This document shows, piece after piece, positions 35,853 through 47,671 of a DNA stretch of 64,000 bases. Position 1 is the first letter of the stretch, and each line of letters begins with the position of its first letter. The stretch is from Burkholderia cepacia. Its GTDB lineage: Bacteria; Pseudomonadota; Gammaproteobacteria; Burkholderiales; Burkholderiaceae. The notes below the pieces were generated by a model. The model saw only the letters and a program-made list of their open reading frames with translations, was not told the DNA's origin and searched no databases. Location: contig NZ_CP073637.1 in the NCBI RefSeq assembly GCF_029962485.1, positions 1,984,001 through 2,048,000 on the forward strand. Direction: 5' to 3'. A program made the translations under genes and the position numbers.

Positions 35853-38177
35853 ATGACGGAAACCGTAGCACTCAAGATCGTACAGCGCATCGCCACTGAA
35901 CTGTCCGTCCAGCCGCGCCAGGTCGCGGCGGCCGTGCAACTCCTCGACGAAGGCTCGACCGTTCCGTTCATTGCCCGGTACCGCAAGGAAGTGACCGGCA
36001 ACCTCGACGACACGCAGCTGCGCCAGCTCGAGGAACGTCTCCTGTATCTGCGCGAGCTCGAGGATCGCCGCGCGACGATCCTGTCGAGCATCGACGAACA
36101 GGGCAAGCTGACGGACGAGCTGCGCGCCGCGATCGATACGGCCGACAGCAAGCAGGTGCTCGAAGACCTTTACCTGCCGTACAAGCCGAAGCGCCGCACG
36201 CGTGCGCAGATCGCCCGCGAGGCCGGCCTCGAGCCGCTCGCGCAGGCGCTGCTCGCGAATCCGCTGCTCGACCCGCAGGCCGAGGCGGCCGCGTATGTCG
36301 ACGCCGACAAGGGCGTCGCCGACGTGAAGGCCGCGCTCGACGGTGCGCGCGACATCCTGTCCGAACAGTTCGGTGAAACGGCCGAGCTGCTCGGCAAGCT
36401 GCGCGACTACCTGCACAACCAGGGCGTCGTGTCGTCGGCCGTCGTCGAGGGCAAGGAAAACGAGGAAGGCGAGAAATTCCGCGACTATTACGACTACGCG
36501 GAAACGATCAAGACCGTGCCGTCGCACCGCGCACTCGCGCTGTTCCGCGCCCGTAACGCAGGCGTGCTGACGGTCAAGCTCGGCCTCGGCGAAGAGCTCG
36601 ACGCGCAGGTGCCGCATCCCGGCGAGGCGATGATCGCGCGCCATTTCGGCATCGCGAACCAGAATCGCCCGGCCGACAAATGGCTTTCGGACGTCTGCCG
36701 CTGGTGCTGGCGCGTCAAGGTGCAGCCGCATATCGAGAATGAACTCCTCACGCAGCTGCGCGAAACGGCCGAAACCGAAGCGATCCGCGTGTTCGCACGC
36801 AACCTGAACGACCTGCTGCTGGCCGCGCCGGCCGGCCCGAAGGCCGTGATCGGTCTCGACCCCGGCCTGCGCACGGGCGTGAAGGTCGCGGTCGTCGACC
36901 GCACCGGCAAGGTGCTCGCCACCGACACGATCTACCCGCACGAGCCGCGCCGCGACTGGGACGGCTCGATCGCGAAACTCGCGCGCATCGCCGCGCAGAC
37001 GCAGGCCGAACTCATCAGCATCGGCAACGGCACCGCCTCGCGCGAAACCGACAAGCTCGCGAGCGAACTGATCGCGAAGCACCCGGAATTGCGCCTGCAG
37101 AAGATCGTCGTGTCGGAAGCCGGCGCGTCGGTCTACTCGGCGTCCGAGCTCGCGGCGAAGGAATTCCCCGACATGGACGTGTCGCTGCGCGGCGCCGTGT
37201 CGATCGCACGCCGCCTGCAGGATCCGCTCGCCGAGCTCGTGAAAATCGAGCCGAAGGCGATCGGCGTCGGCCAGTACCAGCACGACGTGAACCAGCGCGA
37301 ACTCGCCCGCTCGCTCGACGCGGTCGTCGAGGATTGCGTAAACGCGGTCGGCGTCGACGCGAACACGGCATCGGCCCCGCTGCTGGCGCGCGTGTCCGGC
37401 CTGAACGCGACGCTCGCGCGCAACATCGTCGACTACCGCGATGCGAACGGCCCGTTCCCGTCGCGCGAACACCTGCGCAAGGTGCCGCGCCTCGGCGACA
37501 AGACCTTCGAACAGGCCGCCGGCTTCCTGCGCATCAACGGCGGCGAGAACCCGCTCGACCGCTCGTCGGTGCACCCGGAGGCCTATCCGGTCGTCGAACG
37601 GATGCTCGCGAAGATCAGCAAGCGCATCGACGATGTGCTCGGCAACCGCGAAGCCCTGTCGGGCCTGTCCCCGACGGAGTTTGTTGACGAACGTTTCGGC
37701 CTGCCGACCGTGCGCGACATCCTGTCCGAGCTGGAGAAACCGGGCCGCGATCCGCGCCCGGAGTTCAAGACCGCGACGTTCCGCGAAGGCGTCGAGAAGG
37801 TGTCGGATCTCGTGCCGGGCATGACGCTCGAAGGCGTCGTGACGAACGTCGCCGCGTTCGGTGCGTTCGTGGATATCGGCGTGCACCAGGACGGCCTCGT
37901 CCACGTGTCCGCGATGTCGACGAAATTCATCAAGGATCCGCACGAAGTCGTGAAGGCCGGCCAGGTCGTCAAGGTGAAGGTGCTGGACGTCGACGTGAAG
38001 CGCCAGCGCATTGCGCTGACGATGCGCCTCGACGACGACGCGGCAGCGCCCGGCATGTCGTCGCGCGGCAGCCAGGATCGCGGCAACGCGGGGCGCGGCG
38101 CGGCCCGTCCGCAGCGTTCGCGCGAGCCGGAACCGGCCGGCGCGATGGCCGCGGCATTCGCAAAACTGAAGCGCTGA
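35853..38177 (+). CDS. tex: Transcription accessory protein Tex
   Basis: A 774-residue RNA-binding protein. It begins with the Tex N-terminal helix-turn-helix region ([36 protein letters not shown]). The YqgF RNase H-like domain starts [16 protein letters not shown]. Helix-hairpin-helix segments follow ([25 protein letters not shown]), and a C-terminal S1 domain is [25 protein letters not shown]. An Arg/Ala-rich tail ends it. Tex affects transcription of toxin genes and binds RNA in relatives. The ATG at 35853 gives the normal family length. Confidence 0.95.
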   Translation: MTETVALKIVQRIATELSVQPRQVAAAVQLLDEGSTVPFIARYRKEVTGNLDDTQLRQLEERLLYLRELEDRRATILSSIDEQGKLTDELRAAIDTADSKQVLEDLYLPYKPKRRTRAQIAREAGLEPLAQALLANPLLDPQAEAAAYVDADKGVADVKAALDGARDILSEQFGETAELLGKLRDYLHNQGVVSSAVVEGKENEEGEKFRDYYDYAETIKTVPSHRALALFRARNAGVLTVKLGLGEELDAQVPHPGEAMIARHFGIANQNRPADKWLSDVCRWCWRVKVQPHIENELLTQLRETAETEAIRVFARNLNDLLLAAPAGPKAVIGLDPGLRTGVKVAVVDRTGKVLATDTIYPHEPRRDWDGSIAKLARIAAQTQAELISIGNGTASRETDKLASELIAKHPELRLQKIVVSEAGASVYSASELAAKEFPDMDVSLRGAVSIARRLQDPLAELVKIEPKAIGVGQYQHDVNQRELARSLDAVVEDCVNAVGVDANTASAPLLARVSGLNATLARNIVDYRDANGPFPSREHLRKVPRLGDKTFEQAAGFLRINGGENPLDRSSVHPEAYPVVERMLAKISKRIDDVLGNREALSGLSPTEFVDERFGLPTVRDILSELEKPGRDPRPEFKTATFREGVEKVSDLVPGMTLEGVVTNVAAFGAFVDIGVHQDGLVHVSAMSTKFIKDPHEVVKAGQVVKVKVLDVDVKRQRIALTMRLDDDAAAPGMSSRGSQDRGNAGRGAARPQRSREPEPAGAMAAAFAKLKR

Positions 38178-38198
38178 GCACGCGAAAGCCGCTGACAG

Positions 38199-38228
38199 AA
38201 AAAAGCCCGCCGAAACGCGGGCTTTTTT
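38199..38228. terminator. Intrinsic terminator after tex
   Basis: A-run, GCCCGC, loop CGAAAC, GCGGGC and a run of six T, starting about 21 bases past the tex stop. Confidence 0.9.
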
Positions 38229-38581
38229 ATTGCGTCGACGCGCGGGTTCGAAAATCGCGATGAAAACCGGATAGGTGCGTTTTCGTCACCATTTCCCTGC
38301 TTCCAGTCGGTGAATTAAACAATTCGCACTGCAGCATGCATTTTCTTGACGCTTTGAATACCGCACATAAAATAAATTCGCGAACGGCATTTCAACGCCT
38401 TCAATAAGCGAAGCGAACTCGCCGCTCGGCAACCGGTTTCCTCGCGACGCTCATACGCGCCGCGCGTTTCAGGATTCCGTCTTTCATTACCACTTTCTGA
38501 AGTCGATTCGCGGCGCATCACATCCGGAATATGTGCCGACCGGCAAGCCAGCGCATATTCGCAAAAATGGATCGGGGAATC
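38229..38581. other. AT-rich leader upstream of terpene synthase
   Basis: About 350 bases, much more AT-rich than flanking genes, with no gene. It carries the candidate promoter at 38346-38373 and so would give a long untranslated leader of about 200 bases. Confidence 0.55.
38346..38373 (+). promoter_or_regulatory. Candidate sigma-70 promoter of terpene synthase gene
   Basis: TTGACG and TAAAAT are separated by 16 bases. Both boxes match the vegetative consensus well. The start codon lies about 209 bases downstream. Confidence 0.6.
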
Positions 38582-39607
38582 ATGAAAGCAGATGATCTGG
38601 AAACCGAACTGGACGCCTTGCGCATTCCCGTGTTCGATGTGCCGTGGGCCGGTGCCTGTTCACCGCACGTCGAGCGGATCGAATCACGCATGCTCGAATG
38701 GGCCGACGCATACGGCCTGCTCGTCTCCGACGCCCATCGGGAGCGCGTCGTACGCACCCGTTACGGCTGGCTCGCCGCGCGCTGCTACCCGAACGCCGAT
38801 CCGCCTCTGCTGCAGGCACTTGCCGATTACTTCGTGTGGTTCTTTCTCGTCGACGACCTGTTCGTCGATCGCGTGGAGCCGGTCGGCCCCGATACGCTGC
38901 GCAACCTGACCGCGATGATCGACGTACTCGACTACGCCTGTACGGGCCCCGAGCCGGTCTACGGCGAGCGCGCCTGGCTCGACGTGTGTCAACGCCTGCG
39001 TGCGCGCCTGTCCGCCGAGCATTTCGCGCGCTTCGCGCAAGGCATGCGCCTGTGGGCCACCACGGCCGGATTGCAGATCCTCGGACACCTGAAAGTCGAG
39101 CCGGTCGCCGTGCCGCAGTACGAAACGATCCGGCGCCACACGAGCGGCATGAATCCGTGCCTGGCACTGGCGGACGTGGCCAATTCCGGCGCCGTCCCGC
39201 CCGACACGTTTCACCGCCCGGAGATCCAGGCACTGTGCAGGCACGCGAACAATATCGTCTGCTGGAGCAACGACATCCAGAGTATCGGAATCGAAGCGCG
39301 CCAGCCAGGCCAGTTCCGGAACATGGTGATGGTCCACGCGTCGCGCGGTCATTCGCTGCAGACCGGCATCGACTACACGGCCGCCCGCGTGCGCGCCGAG
39401 ATCGGCGAGTTCGTACAGTGCGCCGATGCGCTGGTGCCGCACGCCGACACGCGCGTGCGCGGCCTCGTCGACGGCTACCGATACTGGATACGCGGCTATC
39501 TGGATTGGGTGGCGCGGGATACGCAGCGCTATGCCGCTGCGTTCGCGGCAAGCGATGCGGACGATCGCAGCCTGATCGCGCTGTCGGAGAACGCGGCGCG
39601 CGGCTGA
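38582..39607 (+). CDS. Class I terpene synthase
   Basis: A 341-residue cyclase of the bacterial terpene synthase family, acting on a linear prenyl diphosphate. All key elements are seen: the Asp-rich motif D91-D92-x3-D96 (VDDLFVD), R184, placed 46 residues before the NSE triad like the diphosphate sensor of bacterial enzymes, the NSE triad N230, S234, E238 (NDIQSIGIE), and the RY pair at 316-317. The length fits sesquiterpene synthases; the product cannot be read from sequence. It is alone: no prenyltransferase, P450 or transporter gene is adjacent. An ATG at 38531 would add 17 residues lacking family support. Confidence 0.88.
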   Translation: MKADDLETELDALRIPVFDVPWAGACSPHVERIESRMLEWADAYGLLVSDAHRERVVRTRYGWLAARCYPNADPPLLQALADYFVWFFLVDDLFVDRVEPVGPDTLRNLTAMIDVLDYACTGPEPVYGERAWLDVCQRLRARLSAEHFARFAQGMRLWATTAGLQILGHLKVEPVAVPQYETIRRHTSGMNPCLALADVANSGAVPPDTFHRPEIQALCRHANNIVCWSNDIQSIGIEARQPGQFRNMVMVHASRGHSLQTGIDYTAARVRAEIGEFVQCADALVPHADTRVRGLVDGYRYWIRGYLDWVARDTQRYAAAFAASDADDRSLIALSENAARG

Positions 39608-39629
39608 ACAGCCTGCGCGCCGCGCGCGG

Positions 39630-41546
39630 TCAGATCTCGATCTTCGTGCCGAGCTCGACGACGCGGTTTGCCGGAATCGAGAAGAAGTCGGTCGGCTTCG
39701 CCGCGTTCTGGTGCATCCACGCGAACACGCGCTCGCGCCAGATCGACATCCCGGGCAGATGGGTCGGCACGACGGTTTCGCGCGCGAGGAAGAACGACGT
39801 GTCCATCAGCTCGAACGTCATGTCGTGGGTCCGGCCGAACTCCTCGAGCACGGCCTTCACGTCCGGCGTCTCGTTGAAGCCGTACTCGGCCCTGACGATG
39901 TACAGCCCGCCGCCCGCATCACGCGAGGTCTGGCGCTTGTCGTCGCGCACGTAAGGAATGTCGCGCGTGACGAACGTCAGGAAAATGGTCCGCTCGTGCA
40001 GCACCTTGTTGTGCTTCAGGTTGTGCAGCAGGCTGACGGGCACGAGCTTGTCGTTGCCGGTCAGGTAGATCGCGGTGCCCGACACGCGATGCGGCGGATG
40101 CGCGAGCAGCCCCTGCAGGAACGGCTCGAGCGGAATGCCGTCGGCGGCCGTGCGCTCCTTGACGATGTGACGCCCCTTGTACCAGGTCATCAGCAGGAAG
40201 AACAGCAGCGCGCCGATGCCGAGCGGCAGCCAGCCGCCCTGCGCGACCTTCAGCAGGTTCGCGCCGAAGAAGCCGAGGTCGATCGCGAGGAACACCGCGA
40301 TGATCGCGCCGACCAGCAGCCGGTTCCAGTTCCACACCTTCACCATCACGACGCAGGCGAGCACGGTCGTGATCACCATCGTCGCCGTCACCGCGATGCC
40401 GTACGCGGCCGCGAGGTTGTCGGAGCTCTTGAAGCCGACCACGATGCAGAGGATCACGAACAGCAGCAGCCAGTTCACGACCGGCACATAGATCTGGCCG
40501 ATCGCGAGCTCGGACGTGTGCAGCACCTTCATGCGCGGCACGTAGCCGAGCTGGATCGCCTGCGACGTCAGCGAATAGGCGCCCGAGATCACGGCCTGCG
40601 ACGCGATCACGGTCGCGACCGTCGACAGCACCACGAGCGGCAGCAGCCCCCATTCGGGCGCCAGCAGGAAGAACGGGTTTTCGATCGCCTTGGGATTCTG
40701 GATCAGCAGCGCGCCCTGGCCGAAGTAGTTCAGCACGAGCGACGGCATCACGAGCCCGTACGCGGCGATCCGGATCGGCTTCGCGCCGAAGTGGCCCATG
40801 TCCGCGTAGAGCGCTTCCGCACCGGTCAGCACCAGCACGACCGAGCCGAGCACGACGTAGGCCTGCAACAGGTGGTCGGCCATGAACGACGCCGCGTAAT
40901 ACGGGTTGATGGCCGCCATGATGCCCGGCACGCGCACGATGTGGTACACGCCGAGCGCCGCGATCACGATGAACCACAACACCATGATCGGGCCGAACAG
41001 CTTGCCGACCAGCGCGGTGCCGTGACGCTGGATCCAGAACAGCGCGATCAGGATCACGATCGTGATCGGCAGCACGAGGTGGGACAGGTGAGGTGTCGCG
41101 ATTTCGAGACCTTCGACCGCCGACATCACCGAGATCGCCGGCGTGATCACCGCGTCCCCGTAGAACATGCACGCGCCGAAGATCCCGAGCGCCATCAACG
41201 CACCCGCGACGCGGGTTTTCGAGTCGAGCGGCCGCAGCGACAGCGCCATCAGCGCGAGCACGCCGCCTTCGCCGTTGTTGTCGGCCCGCATCACGAACAG
41301 CAGGTACTTGACGCCGACCACCAGGATGATTGCCCAGAACAGCAGCGAGATCACGCCGAGAATCGACCCTTCGGTGAGCGGAATGCCGTGTGCGGGGCTG
41401 AACGCCTCCTTCAGCGAATACAGCGGGCTAGTGCCGATGTCGCCGAACACGACGCCGATGGCTGCTATCGCTAGCGCCCGCATCGAGTGTTGTTGCGTCG
41501 AATGCGGCGCGTGTGCGGCGTCGGTCGCGTGGATCGTGTCGTTCAT
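39630..41546 (-). CDS. kup: Low-affinity potassium transporter Kup
   Basis: A 638-residue K+/H+ symporter. About 12 membrane segments fill residues 20-470, beginning with the signature [25 protein letters not shown], and a hydrophilic C-terminal domain follows. Further family marks are [17 protein letters not shown] and [17 protein letters not shown]. The start at ATG 41546 gives the typical length; the upstream extension is not membrane-like. It is convergent with the terpene synthase gene (22 bases between stops). Confidence 0.95.
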   Translation of the reverse strand: MNDTIHATDAAHAPHSTQQHSMRALAIAAIGVVFGDIGTSPLYSLKEAFSPAHGIPLTEGSILGVISLLFWAIILVVGVKYLLFVMRADNNGEGGVLALMALSLRPLDSKTRVAGALMALGIFGACMFYGDAVITPAISVMSAVEGLEIATPHLSHLVLPITIVILIALFWIQRHGTALVGKLFGPIMVLWFIVIAALGVYHIVRVPGIMAAINPYYAASFMADHLLQAYVVLGSVVLVLTGAEALYADMGHFGAKPIRIAAYGLVMPSLVLNYFGQGALLIQNPKAIENPFFLLAPEWGLLPLVVLSTVATVIASQAVISGAYSLTSQAIQLGYVPRMKVLHTSELAIGQIYVPVVNWLLLFVILCIVVGFKSSDNLAAAYGIAVTATMVITTVLACVVMVKVWNWNRLLVGAIIAVFLAIDLGFFGANLLKVAQGGWLPLGIGALLFFLLMTWYKGRHIVKERTAADGIPLEPFLQGLLAHPPHRVSGTAIYLTGNDKLVPVSLLHNLKHNKVLHERTIFLTFVTRDIPYVRDDKRQTSRDAGGGLYIVRAEYGFNETPDVKAVLEEFGRTHDMTFELMDTSFFLARETVVPTHLPGMSIWRERVFAWMHQNAAKPTDFFSIPANRVVELGTKIEI

Positions 41547-41765
41547 ATGAAGCGTAATAATCGGGTCCGGGTCGGACAAAACGAGCGCTATTCTACTCGC
41601 GCCCCCGTGAAACGCCGCCCTGCTCTGTTGCCGTGGAACCACGTGATCCACGCTGCGCATGCAATTCGGCGCGAGCTGTGGCAGGGCTGCCATCATAGCC
41701 GGGGCCGCGCCGTCTGCCTACCCGATCCTCGGATTGCACCGCTCGGCGCTCCCGGCGCCCCAATG

Positions 41766-41791
41766 AAAAACGGCGCCGCAAGCGGCGCCGT
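41766..41791 (-). terminator. Terminator of the purA-hpt unit
   Basis: On the minus strand a 10-base-pair stem (41770-41779 with 41782-41791) is followed by U-rich sequence. It lies 30 bases after the phosphoribosyltransferase stop. Confidence 0.8.
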
Positions 41792-41820
41792 ACAAGGCTT
41801 TCCTTCGATCGGCCGGGCGC

Positions 41821-42417
41821 TTACGCGCCCGATCCGTCGCGCTGCGCGCGACCGCGCTTGATCCACGCCTCGAGGTTGTGCGGACGAACCGTGTCCCACT
41901 CCTCGAACGGCTGATGAATCCACGGATTCGTCGGCAGAAACTGCGTGTGATAGTCGGGCTTGACCTTCGAGCACCCCTTGTACCAGAGCACGGCCGAGCG
42001 CACGGCCGTCACGGACGGGTAACGCTCCTTCAGGTGCTCCTGCACGCGCGCGAGCGTGACACCCGAATCGACGAGATCGTCGACCAGCAGCACGTTGCCC
42101 GCGAGGTTGCCGCGCGTCATCGTGATGTACTGTGCGATGTCGAGCTCACCCTGCTCGGTGCCGGCCGCTTCGCGGTACGAACTCGTCGCGAGAATCGCGA
42201 GCGGCACGTCGTAGATGCGCGACAGTTGGTCGCCGACGCGCAGGCCGCCGCGCGCGAGGCACAGGATCTGGTCGAACTTCCAGCCCGAGGCATGCACCTG
42301 GAGCGCGAGCAGCTCGATCAGACGGTGATACTCGTCCCAGCCTACCCACAGGTTCTTGTCGTCGTTGCGCGGATCAGTCATCAAGTCTGCCGCCGTCATC
42401 GTGATTTGCTGCGTCAT
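41821..42417 (-). CDS. Purine phosphoribosyltransferase (hypoxanthine/xanthine type)
   Basis: A 198-residue enzyme of the type I PRTase fold. The PRPP-binding loop is VLLVDDLVDSGVTL, and a basic segment LARGGLRVGDQLS precedes it. It probably salvages hypoxanthine, guanine or xanthine. It starts seven bases after purA ends and is very likely co-transcribed with it, linking purine salvage to AMP synthesis. The symbol hpt or gpt is not given because base specificity cannot be told by eye. Confidence 0.85.
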   Translation of the reverse strand: MTQQITMTAADLMTDPRNDDKNLWVGWDEYHRLIELLALQVHASGWKFDQILCLARGGLRVGDQLSRIYDVPLAILATSSYREAAGTEQGELDIAQYITMTRGNLAGNVLLVDDLVDSGVTLARVQEHLKERYPSVTAVRSAVLWYKGCSKVKPDYHTQFLPTNPWIHQPFEEWDTVRPHNLEAWIKRGRAQRDGSGA

Positions 42418-42424
42418 CTGAAAA

Positions 42425-43780
<1,356 letters not shown>

Positions 43781-43884
43781 TTAGCTGGTTAAAAACGTAT
43801 TCTACCTATGTTCGCGGGCGATTCCGAATTTTTCCGTTTCGCTTCAACGATATGCACGCCGAAGCACGGCCCGCGAACGCCTGT

Positions 43885-45033
43885 TTAGCGGGGTTCGACC
43901 ACCCATGTGCCGTTGCGCTCGACGAGCGAACGATCGCATGCGAACTCGTCGAGCACGTGGTCGTGGCCCGGCAACGCCTGGATCACGACCTCGCCCGCAT
44001 CGCGCAGCGCGGCGACGGCCGCGCCCAGTGCGTCGTCCTGCGCCCACGGCGCGAGAATCGCGGTGCCGCGCGCCTCGACCGGCGAAATCCGCGCGAGCTC
44101 GCGCAGGTCGAGCGAGAAGCCCGTTGCCGGTCGCGCACGGCCGTACGCCTGCCCGACGTGGTCATAACGCCCGCCGCGCGCGATCGCGTTCGGCACGCCG
44201 TCGATGTACGCGCTGAACATTGCGCCGCTGTGGTACGCATAGCCGCGCAGATCGGCGAGGTCGATCGCCACTTCCGCGCCCTTCGCCTGTGCCGCGAGCT
44301 GCGCCAGATCGTCGAGCGCCCGCGTGATTTCGGGCAGCACCGGCAGACGCGCACGCGCCTCGGCGAGCACGCTCGCGTCGCCGTAGAGGTTCGGCAGCGC
44401 GCGCAGCGCGGCGCGCGTATCGGCGCCGAGATCGTCGGTGAGTTCGTTCAGGAGCGGCACGTCCTTGCCCGACAACGCGTCGTACAGCGACTCGCCGCGC
44501 TCGGCGGCCTGCGCGTCGCGTGCCAGCAGCGCCGCGAGCACGCCCGCATGACCGAGGTCGAGACGGATGCGCGACAGGCCCGCGAGATGCAGCGCGTCGA
44601 GCATCAGCTGCTGGATCTCGAGATCGGCTTCCAGCCCGGCATGCCCGTAGATTTCCGCGCCGATCTGGATCTGCTCGCGCGTTGCGTGCAGGCCGCGCGG
44701 ACGCGTATGCATCACGTGGCCCGCGTAGCACAGGCGCGTCACACCCTGGCGGTTCAACAGGTGTGCGTCGATCCGTGCCACCTGCGGCGTGATGTCCGCA
44801 CGCAGGCCGAGCGTGCGGCCCGACAGCTGGTCGACCAGCTTGAAGGTGCGCAGGCGCAGGTCGGTGCCGCCGCTCGTCAGCAGCGACTCGAGATACTCGA
44901 GCAGCGGCGGCATCACCATTTCGTAGCCGTACGAACGGAAGCGGTCGAGCAGCCTGCGGCGCAGCTCCTCGATCTTGCGCGCTTCCGACGGCAGTACGTC
45001 GGCGATATTCTCGGGAAGTAACCAGGTCGACAT
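43885..45033 (-). CDS. hisZ: ATP phosphoribosyltransferase regulatory subunit HisZ
   Basis: A 382-residue HisRS-like protein. HisZ pairs with the short form of HisG to start histidine synthesis. The start [26 protein letters not shown] and the motif [14 protein letters not shown] are characteristic; the catalytic anticodon domain of true HisRS is missing, in contrast to the hisS gene at 52.8-54.1 kb. It sits between DUF2065 and purA, as in many beta-proteobacteria, far from the other his genes. Confidence 0.93.
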   Translation of the reverse strand: MSTWLLPENIADVLPSEARKIEELRRRLLDRFRSYGYEMVMPPLLEYLESLLTSGGTDLRLRTFKLVDQLSGRTLGLRADITPQVARIDAHLLNRQGVTRLCYAGHVMHTRPRGLHATREQIQIGAEIYGHAGLEADLEIQQLMLDALHLAGLSRIRLDLGHAGVLAALLARDAQAAERGESLYDALSGKDVPLLNELTDDLGADTRAALRALPNLYGDASVLAEARARLPVLPEITRALDDLAQLAAQAKGAEVAIDLADLRGYAYHSGAMFSAYIDGVPNAIARGGRYDHVGQAYGRARPATGFSLDLRELARISPVEARGTAILAPWAQDDALGAAVAALRDAGEVVIQALPGHDHVLDEFACDRSLVERNGTWVVEPR

Positions 45034-45134
45034 CGGTACGGTCCTACGACGGGAAACGGCGCGCGCCACGCGCGCCGCGAGTTGAATCGGAACTTCGGAA
45101 TCGGGCGGGACGAACGGCGGATGCGCCGTCCGGA

Positions 45135-45326
45135 TCAAGTGGCGAGCAGCAGCAGCACGAGCCCGAGCACCATCACGATCAGCCCGCCGATCCGGATATG
45201 ATGCGGCGGCCGCTCAGCTATTCTACGAAACGTGTCGCGCCAGGCGACGGGAAACACGAAGGGGAACGCCCCCTCGATGATCAGCATCAGCGCTACTGCG
45301 AGCAACAACGAGCCAGCCAGGTCCAT
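45135..45326 (-). CDS. DUF2065 (YjeT-like) small membrane protein
   Basis: A 63-residue protein with two hydrophobic segments (residues about 3-25 and 45-62) around a basic loop [20 protein letters not shown]. This is the DUF2065/YjeT pattern. It lies 36 bases after hflC, as yjeT follows hflC in E. coli. Function is unknown. Confidence 0.9.
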   Translation of the reverse strand: MDLAGSLLLAVALMLIIEGAFPFVFPVAWRDTFRRIAERPPHHIRIGGLIVMVLGLVLLLLAT

Positions 45327-45362
45327 GCGAGCGACGGCGCCGCTCGACGCGGCGCCCCAAGG

Positions 45363-46262
45363 TCAGTGTTTGCGGGGAGCAGGTGCCGCCGGTGCGGCAC
45401 CGCCCGTCGGGCTGCGCATGAAGCGGAAGAACTCGCTGTCGGGATCGACGACGATGATGTCGTTGCGCTTGAACGTATTCCGGTAGGCCTGCAGGCTCGC
45501 GTAGAACTGATAGAACTGCGGATCGCGACCGAACGCATCGGCGGCGATCGTCGCGGCTTTTGCGTCGCCCTCGCCCTTGATCGTCTGCGCGGACTTGTAC
45601 GCGTTCGCGAGCACGGCCTGCTGTTCGCGCTCGGCGTCGGCCTTGATCTGCTCGACGTCGGCCGCGCCTTCCGCACGCACCTGCGCGGCCTGATCGCGCA
45701 GCGCGCCGATCATCCGTTGATAGACGGCATCCGTCTGCGCGGCCGGCAGGTCGACGCGCGTCAGCTGGACGTCGACCACGTCGACGCCGAAACCGGCCGC
45801 CTTCGCCTTGGCCGCGTCGCGGGCCGCATCGGCGATCGCACGCTGGCCGCCAAGGGCGTCGTCGAGCGCGCGCTGGCCGAACGCATCGCCGAGCGCACTC
45901 TTCAGCACGCCGGTCAGGCGTTCGGTGGCCGCTGCCGGGTCGCCGCCCGTCGCGGTGAAATACTTCATCGGATCGCTGATCCGGTACTTCACCGCATACG
46001 CGACGAGCAGGTCGTGCTTGTCTTGGGTCGCCAGCTGCAGCGGATCGGACGACTCGAGCGATTGCAGGCGCGTGTCGATCAGCGTGGCCGTTTGCAACGG
46101 CGGCGGCAGCTTGAAGTGGATGCCCGGGCCCGCGAGTTCGGGCTGCACGCCGTCGCGGCCCGACAGCACGGCCGCATGGCGCGGATCGACGGTCAGGACC
46201 GTCGAGGACGCCGCGAAGGCAACGATCACGATTGCGACGACGAGCGCAATGATTCGGTTCAT
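45363..46262 (-). CDS. hflC: Membrane protease modulator HflC
   Basis: A 299-residue SPFH/band-7 protein with one N-terminal membrane segment (IIALVVAIVIVAFAASSTVLTV). With HflK it forms a cage around FtsH and limits its proteolysis. Segments GPGIHFKLP and the coiled coil AQVRAEGAADVEQIKADAEREQQ are typical. The start at ATG 46262 follows GGGGAG. It follows hflK by 15 bases. Confidence 0.95.
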   Translation of the reverse strand: MNRIIALVVAIVIVAFAASSTVLTVDPRHAAVLSGRDGVQPELAGPGIHFKLPPPLQTATLIDTRLQSLESSDPLQLATQDKHDLLVAYAVKYRISDPMKYFTATGGDPAAATERLTGVLKSALGDAFGQRALDDALGGQRAIADAARDAAKAKAAGFGVDVVDVQLTRVDLPAAQTDAVYQRMIGALRDQAAQVRAEGAADVEQIKADAEREQQAVLANAYKSAQTIKGEGDAKAATIAADAFGRDPQFYQFYASLQAYRNTFKRNDIIVVDPDSEFFRFMRSPTGGAAPAAPAPRKH

Positions 46263-46277
46263 GTTCTGCGCTCCCCG

Positions 46278-47624
46278 TTACTTCGTATCGTCTTCGCGCG
46301 ACCGGCTGCGAAACGCTTCGCGCGATCGCAGCACGTCGACACCCGACGCCGCGGCTGCCGGTGCGGCGCTCGCGGGTACGGCCGCAGCCGCGGCCGGCGC
46401 GACGGCTGCCGGTGCCGACGCCGCATCGGGCGCGGACGCACCGGTGGACGCCGCGGCATTTTGCCGCCCCTGTTCGACGAGCTTGTCGAGCGGCAAGTAC
46501 ACGACGCTGTTGCCGCCCTTGTTGCCGACGAACACCTTCGTCGCGTTCGAATAGATTTCCTGCATCGTCTCGAGGTACATCCGCTCGCGGATCACCGCGG
46601 GCGCCTTCGAGTACTGCGCATAAACCTGCTTGAAGCGATCGGCGTCGCCCTCGGCTTGCGTGACCACGCGATCGGCATACGCCTTCGCTTCGTCGACGAG
46701 CTTCGCGGCATCACCCTGCGCCTTCGGCAGCAGGTCGCTTGCATAGGCCTGCGCAGCACGCTTCGCGGCCTCGCGCTCGTCGCGTGCCTTCGCGACTTCG
46801 GCGTATGCGGCCTGCGTCTGCTCCGGTGCCGCGACGTTCTGCATCGTGACGGCCGTCACCTCGAGCCCCGACTGGTAGCGGTCGAGGTCGCGCTGGATCG
46901 CCGTGGACAGCTGCTCGCGCAGCGCGTCACGGTCCTGGTTCAGCATGTCGGCCGCGCTGCGCGTGCCGACGATCGCGCGTACCGCGGCCTGTGCGGCCTG
47001 CGAGACGCTGCGTTCGGGATCGACGCTGCGGAACAGGTAATCGGTGGCGGAACGGATCCGGTACTGGACGATGAAACGGACGTCGACGATGTCGGCATCG
47101 CGCGTCAGCATCGCTGCTTCCTTCACGTTCGCGAGACGCACGACGTTGTTGCGGCCGATCTCGATCGAGCGGACCTGCGACGTATCGACGATTTCGTGCG
47201 ACGCGAACGGATACGGCGCGCGCCAGTGCACGCCCTGGCCGACCGTGCCCGACAGCTTGCCGAGCTGCAGCACGACGCCCGTCTGACCTTCCTGCACGAC
47301 GAACAGCCCGCTGCCCGCGTAGACCGCGACCAGCACGCCGATCACGATGCCGACGCCGACTCGCGCAGCGCGGCCGTTGTCAGGACGGAAGCCGTTGCCG
47401 CCCTTGCCGCCGAACAGGCCGCTCAGACGCCGGTTGAAGTTGCGCCACATCTCGTCGAGATCGGGCGGACCATCGCCGTCACCGCCTTGCGGACGCTTCG
47501 ATTCGTTCGGACGCGGACGGGATCCGTCTTTGCCATTGCCTTCGCCGCGTCCCCAGCGGGGATCGTTGATCGACAGCAAGGCGCGCATCCGCCGCCAGGT
47601 ACTCCGCTCGTTGTATTCGTTCAC
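46278..47624 (-). CDS. hflK: Membrane protease modulator HflK
   Basis: A 448-residue SPFH protein and partner of HflC in control of FtsH. After a Gly/Lys-rich cytoplasmic stretch, one membrane segment (VGVGIVIGVLVAVYAGSGLFVV) leads to the band-7 domain (EGQTGVVLQLGKLSGTVGQGVHW). The C-terminal tail is Ala/Pro-rich low complexity. A GTG at 47624 is taken as start; an in-frame ATG 12 codons later is possible. It follows hflX by 47 bases. Confidence 0.93.
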   Translation of the reverse strand: MNEYNERSTWRRMRALLSINDPRWGRGEGNGKDGSRPRPNESKRPQGGDGDGPPDLDEMWRNFNRRLSGLFGGKGGNGFRPDNGRAARVGVGIVIGVLVAVYAGSGLFVVQEGQTGVVLQLGKLSGTVGQGVHWRAPYPFASHEIVDTSQVRSIEIGRNNVVRLANVKEAAMLTRDADIVDVRFIVQYRIRSATDYLFRSVDPERSVSQAAQAAVRAIVGTRSAADMLNQDRDALREQLSTAIQRDLDRYQSGLEVTAVTMQNVAAPEQTQAAYAEVAKARDEREAAKRAAQAYASDLLPKAQGDAAKLVDEAKAYADRVVTQAEGDADRFKQVYAQYSKAPAVIRERMYLETMQEIYSNATKVFVGNKGGNSVVYLPLDKLVEQGRQNAAASTGASAPDAASAPAAVAPAAAAAVPASAAPAAAASGVDVLRSREAFRSRSREDDTK

Positions 47625-47671
47625 CAGAGTTTGTTCACCAGATAAGACGCCGGCGAACCGGCCGGGACCGG

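Noticed and set aside
45198..47645. Plus-strand frame of about 815 codons opposite hflC and hflK
   Set aside because: It is the shadow of two certain genes; no start signal or domain.
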